From contig BMSW01000004.1 of assembly GCA_014649355.1 (NCBI GenBank), positions 78,608 through 142,607 on the forward strand: a DNA stretch of 64,000 nt, given 5' to 3'. Below the pieces are notes generated by a model. The model saw only the letters and a program-made list of their open reading frames with translations, was not told the origin of the DNA and did not search any database. The translations under genes and the position numbers were made by a program. Positions 62,375 to 64,000 of the stretch are shown here, in pieces. The stretch is from Streptomyces althioticus (GTDB lineage: Bacteria > Actinomycetota > Actinomycetes > Streptomycetales > Streptomycetaceae). Positions within the stretch are counted from its first letter, which is position 1. The number at the start of each line of letters is the position of its first letter.

Positions 62375-63052
62375 ATGACGACTCCTGCGGATGTGTACGA
62401 GGTACGGGACCCCGAACTGCCGGGACGGCTGCTGGGCGTCGAGCGGGACGTACTGCTCCCCTTGCTGCGGGCGCGTGGCGACGGCGACTTCGCGCTGCCG
62501 GTGACGGCGTGTCCGGGCTGGACGGTGCGGGACGTGCTGGCGCACTGCTCGGCGGCGCTGTCGCGGGTGGTGGAGAGCCGGTACGAGAAGGACGTGTTCT
62601 CGCCCGCGTGCAACCAGCGGGACATCGACGAGCGGTCCGGCTGGACCCACGCCGAGATCCTCGACGAACTGGACCGCGGGATGACCGAGGCCGGACCGGT
62701 CATCGCGAAGTCGAGCGGGCGGCTGGACGCGCTGGCGCTCGGCGAGTGGGTGCACGCCGGGGACGTGCGCGTCGCGCTCGGGGAGCCGGGGGCGTACGCG
62801 GGCTCGGGTCTGCCGTTCGCGCTCGCGCTGCTGGCGCAGGTCACCGGCGCGCGGGGGCACGTGCCGCTGCACGCCGACCTGGACGACGCGGACGAGCCGC
62901 TGCGGCTGGGCGACGCGTCCGGTGCACGGCCCCCGGCGCGCTTCATCGGCGACGGGCCCACCCTGGTGCGGCTGTACGCGGGGCGCCCGGTGGACGGGGT
63001 GTCGTACGAGCTGGCGGGTGTGGACCCGGCGGAGCTGAACATCTTCGGCTGA
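62375..63052 (+). CDS. TIGR03083-type (maleylpyruvate isomerase-like) protein
   Basis: 225 residues. The DinB-like metal-binding helices are seen in ALPVTACPGWTVRDVLAHCS (the W(T)VRDVxAH start) and ALALGEWVHAGDVRVALGEP (H-x3-D). A C-terminal alpha/beta part follows (TLVRLYAGRPVDGVSYELAG). Family members are thiol-dependent, most likely using mycothiol in actinobacteria, with unknown substrates. ATG 62375 follows TAGCGT by 6 nt (leaderless). It is the second protein of this superfamily in the window; the other is fused to a GNAT domain. Confidence 0.85.
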   Translation: MTTPADVYEVRDPELPGRLLGVERDVLLPLLRARGDGDFALPVTACPGWTVRDVLAHCSAALSRVVESRYEKDVFSPACNQRDIDERSGWTHAEILDELDRGMTEAGPVIAKSSGRLDALALGEWVHAGDVRVALGEPGAYAGSGLPFALALLAQVTGARGHVPLHADLDDADEPLRLGDASGARPPARFIGDGPTLVRLYAGRPVDGVSYELAGVDPAELNIFG

Positions 63053-63145
63053 GCGGCGGGTGGGCGTTTCCGGGCCCGCTGCCGGGCGTAGGCTTGGATT
63101 GGACTAGACCTGTAGGAGCCGTTCCGAGCCGACGAATGGGGCCCC

Positions 63146-63835
63146 ATGAGCAAGCGTGCAGTCCTGGAGGTGATCGCCCTCGACGTCGAGGACGCCGTCG
63201 CCGCCCAGGCGGGAGGTGCGGACCGCCTCGAGCTGGTCACCGACATGGCCGCCGACGGGCTGACCCCCGCGGCGGCGACGGTGACGGCGATCCGCGCGGC
63301 CGTGGACATCCCCGTCCGGGTCATGCTGCGGCTCGCGGACGGCTTCGCGGCGGGCGCGGTGGAACGGCTGGCCGCCGCGGCGTGCGAGATGCGGGAGGCG
63401 GGGGCGGAGGAGTTCGTCCTCGGCTTCCTCGACGCGGACGGCCAGGTGGACCTGGCGGCGGTGGAGCGGGTCGCGGGCGAGCTGGAGGGGTGCCGGTGGA
63501 CGTTCCACCGTGCGATCGACCATGCGGCGGACCGTGATGCTCTGCGCAAGCAGCTCGCGGACTTTCCCGGGCTGGACACGTATCTGACCGCCGGGTCGGC
63601 GGAGGGGGTCGACTCGGGTCTGGCTGTGCTGTGTGCGGAGGCGGGCCGCCGTGGGGAGCCCGGGTACGGGCAGCAGTTGATGGTGGGGGGTGGGCTGCGG
63701 TTGGAGCATGTGCCTGGGCTGTTGGGCGAGGGTGTCGACGCCTTCCACATCGGGGGCGCGGCTCGGCCGGAGGGGTGGGCGGGGCCGGTGTCGGCGGAAG
63801 CCGTGCGCCGGTGGCGGGGCGTGCTGGGGGACTGA
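63146..63835 (+). CDS. cutC: copper homeostasis protein CutC
   Basis: 229 residues, TIM-barrel CutC family. VLEVIALDVEDAVAAQAGGA, DRLELVTDMAADGLTPA and VRVMLR begin the barrel; FVLGFLDADGQVDL, FHRAIDHAADR and the C-terminal GVDAFHIGGAARPEG complete it. The conserved copper-linked residues of human CutC are not obvious and the copper role is doubtful in many bacteria. ATG 63146 gives MSKRAVLEVIALD. It is followed by a hairpin (63846-63879) and a dispersed repeat. Confidence 0.9.
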   Translation: MSKRAVLEVIALDVEDAVAAQAGGADRLELVTDMAADGLTPAAATVTAIRAAVDIPVRVMLRLADGFAAGAVERLAAAACEMREAGAEEFVLGFLDADGQVDLAAVERVAGELEGCRWTFHRAIDHAADRDALRKQLADFPGLDTYLTAGSAEGVDSGLAVLCAEAGRRGEPGYGQQLMVGGGLRLEHVPGLLGEGVDAFHIGGAARPEGWAGPVSAEAVRRWRGVLGD

Positions 63836-63845
63836 GGCCTCTCTG

Positions 63846-63879
63846 ACGCCGGGTGGGGGGTGTTGTCGCAGCCCGGCGT
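63846..63879 (+). terminator. cutC terminator (weak)
   Basis: ACGCCGGG (63846-63853) and CCCGGCGT (63872-63879), 8-bp perfect stem with an 18-nt loop. Confidence 0.5.
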
Positions 63880-63898
63880 GTGCGGGGTGCCGTCCGCG

Positions 63899-63948
63899 CC
63901 CACCCTCCCCCACTCTCGGCTTCGCTCGAGCGGGAGGTACCCCCATCG
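63899..63948. repeat. dispersed Streptomyces repeat, family C
   Basis: Contains CCTCCCCCACTCTCGGCTTC then GCTCGAGCGGGAGGTACCCC. I recognise it as a very common intergenic sequence of Streptomyces genomes. Its arms CTCTCGGCTTCGCTCGAGCG can form a small hairpin. It marks the right edge of the window; nothing else is recognised after cutC. Confidence 0.75.
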
Positions 63949-64000
63949 CCCCAGCGGCACGACTGCCCGCGGGAGCGGGGAGCGGGGAGCGGGGACGCAG

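Overview
The window is very GC-rich chromosomal DNA (about 72% by eye) with strong G/C in third codon positions, many GTG starts, long hairpin terminators without U-tracts and families typical of Actinobacteria. Gene content and order (gpmA, phoU-phoRP, carD-ispD-ispF-cysS-rlmB, msiK, cdgB, nagKA, otsA/otsB, groEL2, murQ) match what I remember of the Streptomyces coelicolor core around SCO4208-SCO4310, so this is very probably a Streptomyces core region with small accessory insertions. I found no prophage, insertion sequence, CRISPR array, rRNA or origin, and one tRNA.

Layout. 1-7.4 kb: end of a YbjN protein, a secreted-protein gene with a nonsense codon in its signal peptide, an AraC regulator, DUF2000, a GlxA-type regulator, GAPDH, an orphan Phd/YefM antitoxin with a PIN-toxin relic, and small accessory genes. 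7.4-13.8 kb: gpmA, an MFS exporter, a Cys-rich 51-residue protein, then phoU and phoR-phoP with a PHO box between them. 14-19.3 kb: carD, ispD-ispF (isoprenoid precursors), cysS, rlmB. 19.3-25.7 kb: DoxX protein, sugar nucleotidyltransferase, msiK (shared sugar-ABC ATPase), a WYL regulator with a clear palindromic operator. 25.8-34.9 kb: tRNA-Thr, antibiotic-kinase-like gene, oxidoreductases, an M1 peptidase, TerD, ArfB, a truncated GNAT gene, a flavin reductase. 35-43 kb: cdgB-type diguanylate cyclase, CBM35 membrane protein, PfkB kinase, nagK-nagA with DasR-like sites, a lone sugar-binding lipoprotein. 42.8-46.2 kb: otsB, otsA, gpgS. 46.3-48.1 kb: SAM-I riboswitch, ThrC-family PLP enzyme, ThiS/MoaD-like carrier. 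48.4-50.7 kb: cold-shock protein and groEL2 with two CIRCE operators. 50.9-54.4 kb: old-yellow-enzyme reductase, 14-TM efflux pump, a noncoding region with a ~198-bp tandem duplication. 54.4-64 kb: murQ with an RpiR regulator, DUF4031 pair, an MDMPI-GNAT fusion, an HD protein, virginiamycin B lyase, an alpha/beta hydrolase, an MDMPI-type protein and cutC.

How genes work together. Amino-sugar use is a theme: nagK, nagA and murQ recycle chitin or wall sugars, and msiK could energise sugar import. The most interesting unit is the two-gene operon behind the SAM-I riboswitch. A riboswitch that senses the methionine end product, a threonine-synthase paralogue and a Gly-Gly-terminated sulfur carrier together suggest thiocarboxylate-dependent homocysteine synthesis from O-phosphohomoserine (inference). 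A second general feature is leaderless transcription: about seventeen genes have TANNNT exactly 6-7 nt before the start codon, which also fixes several start sites.
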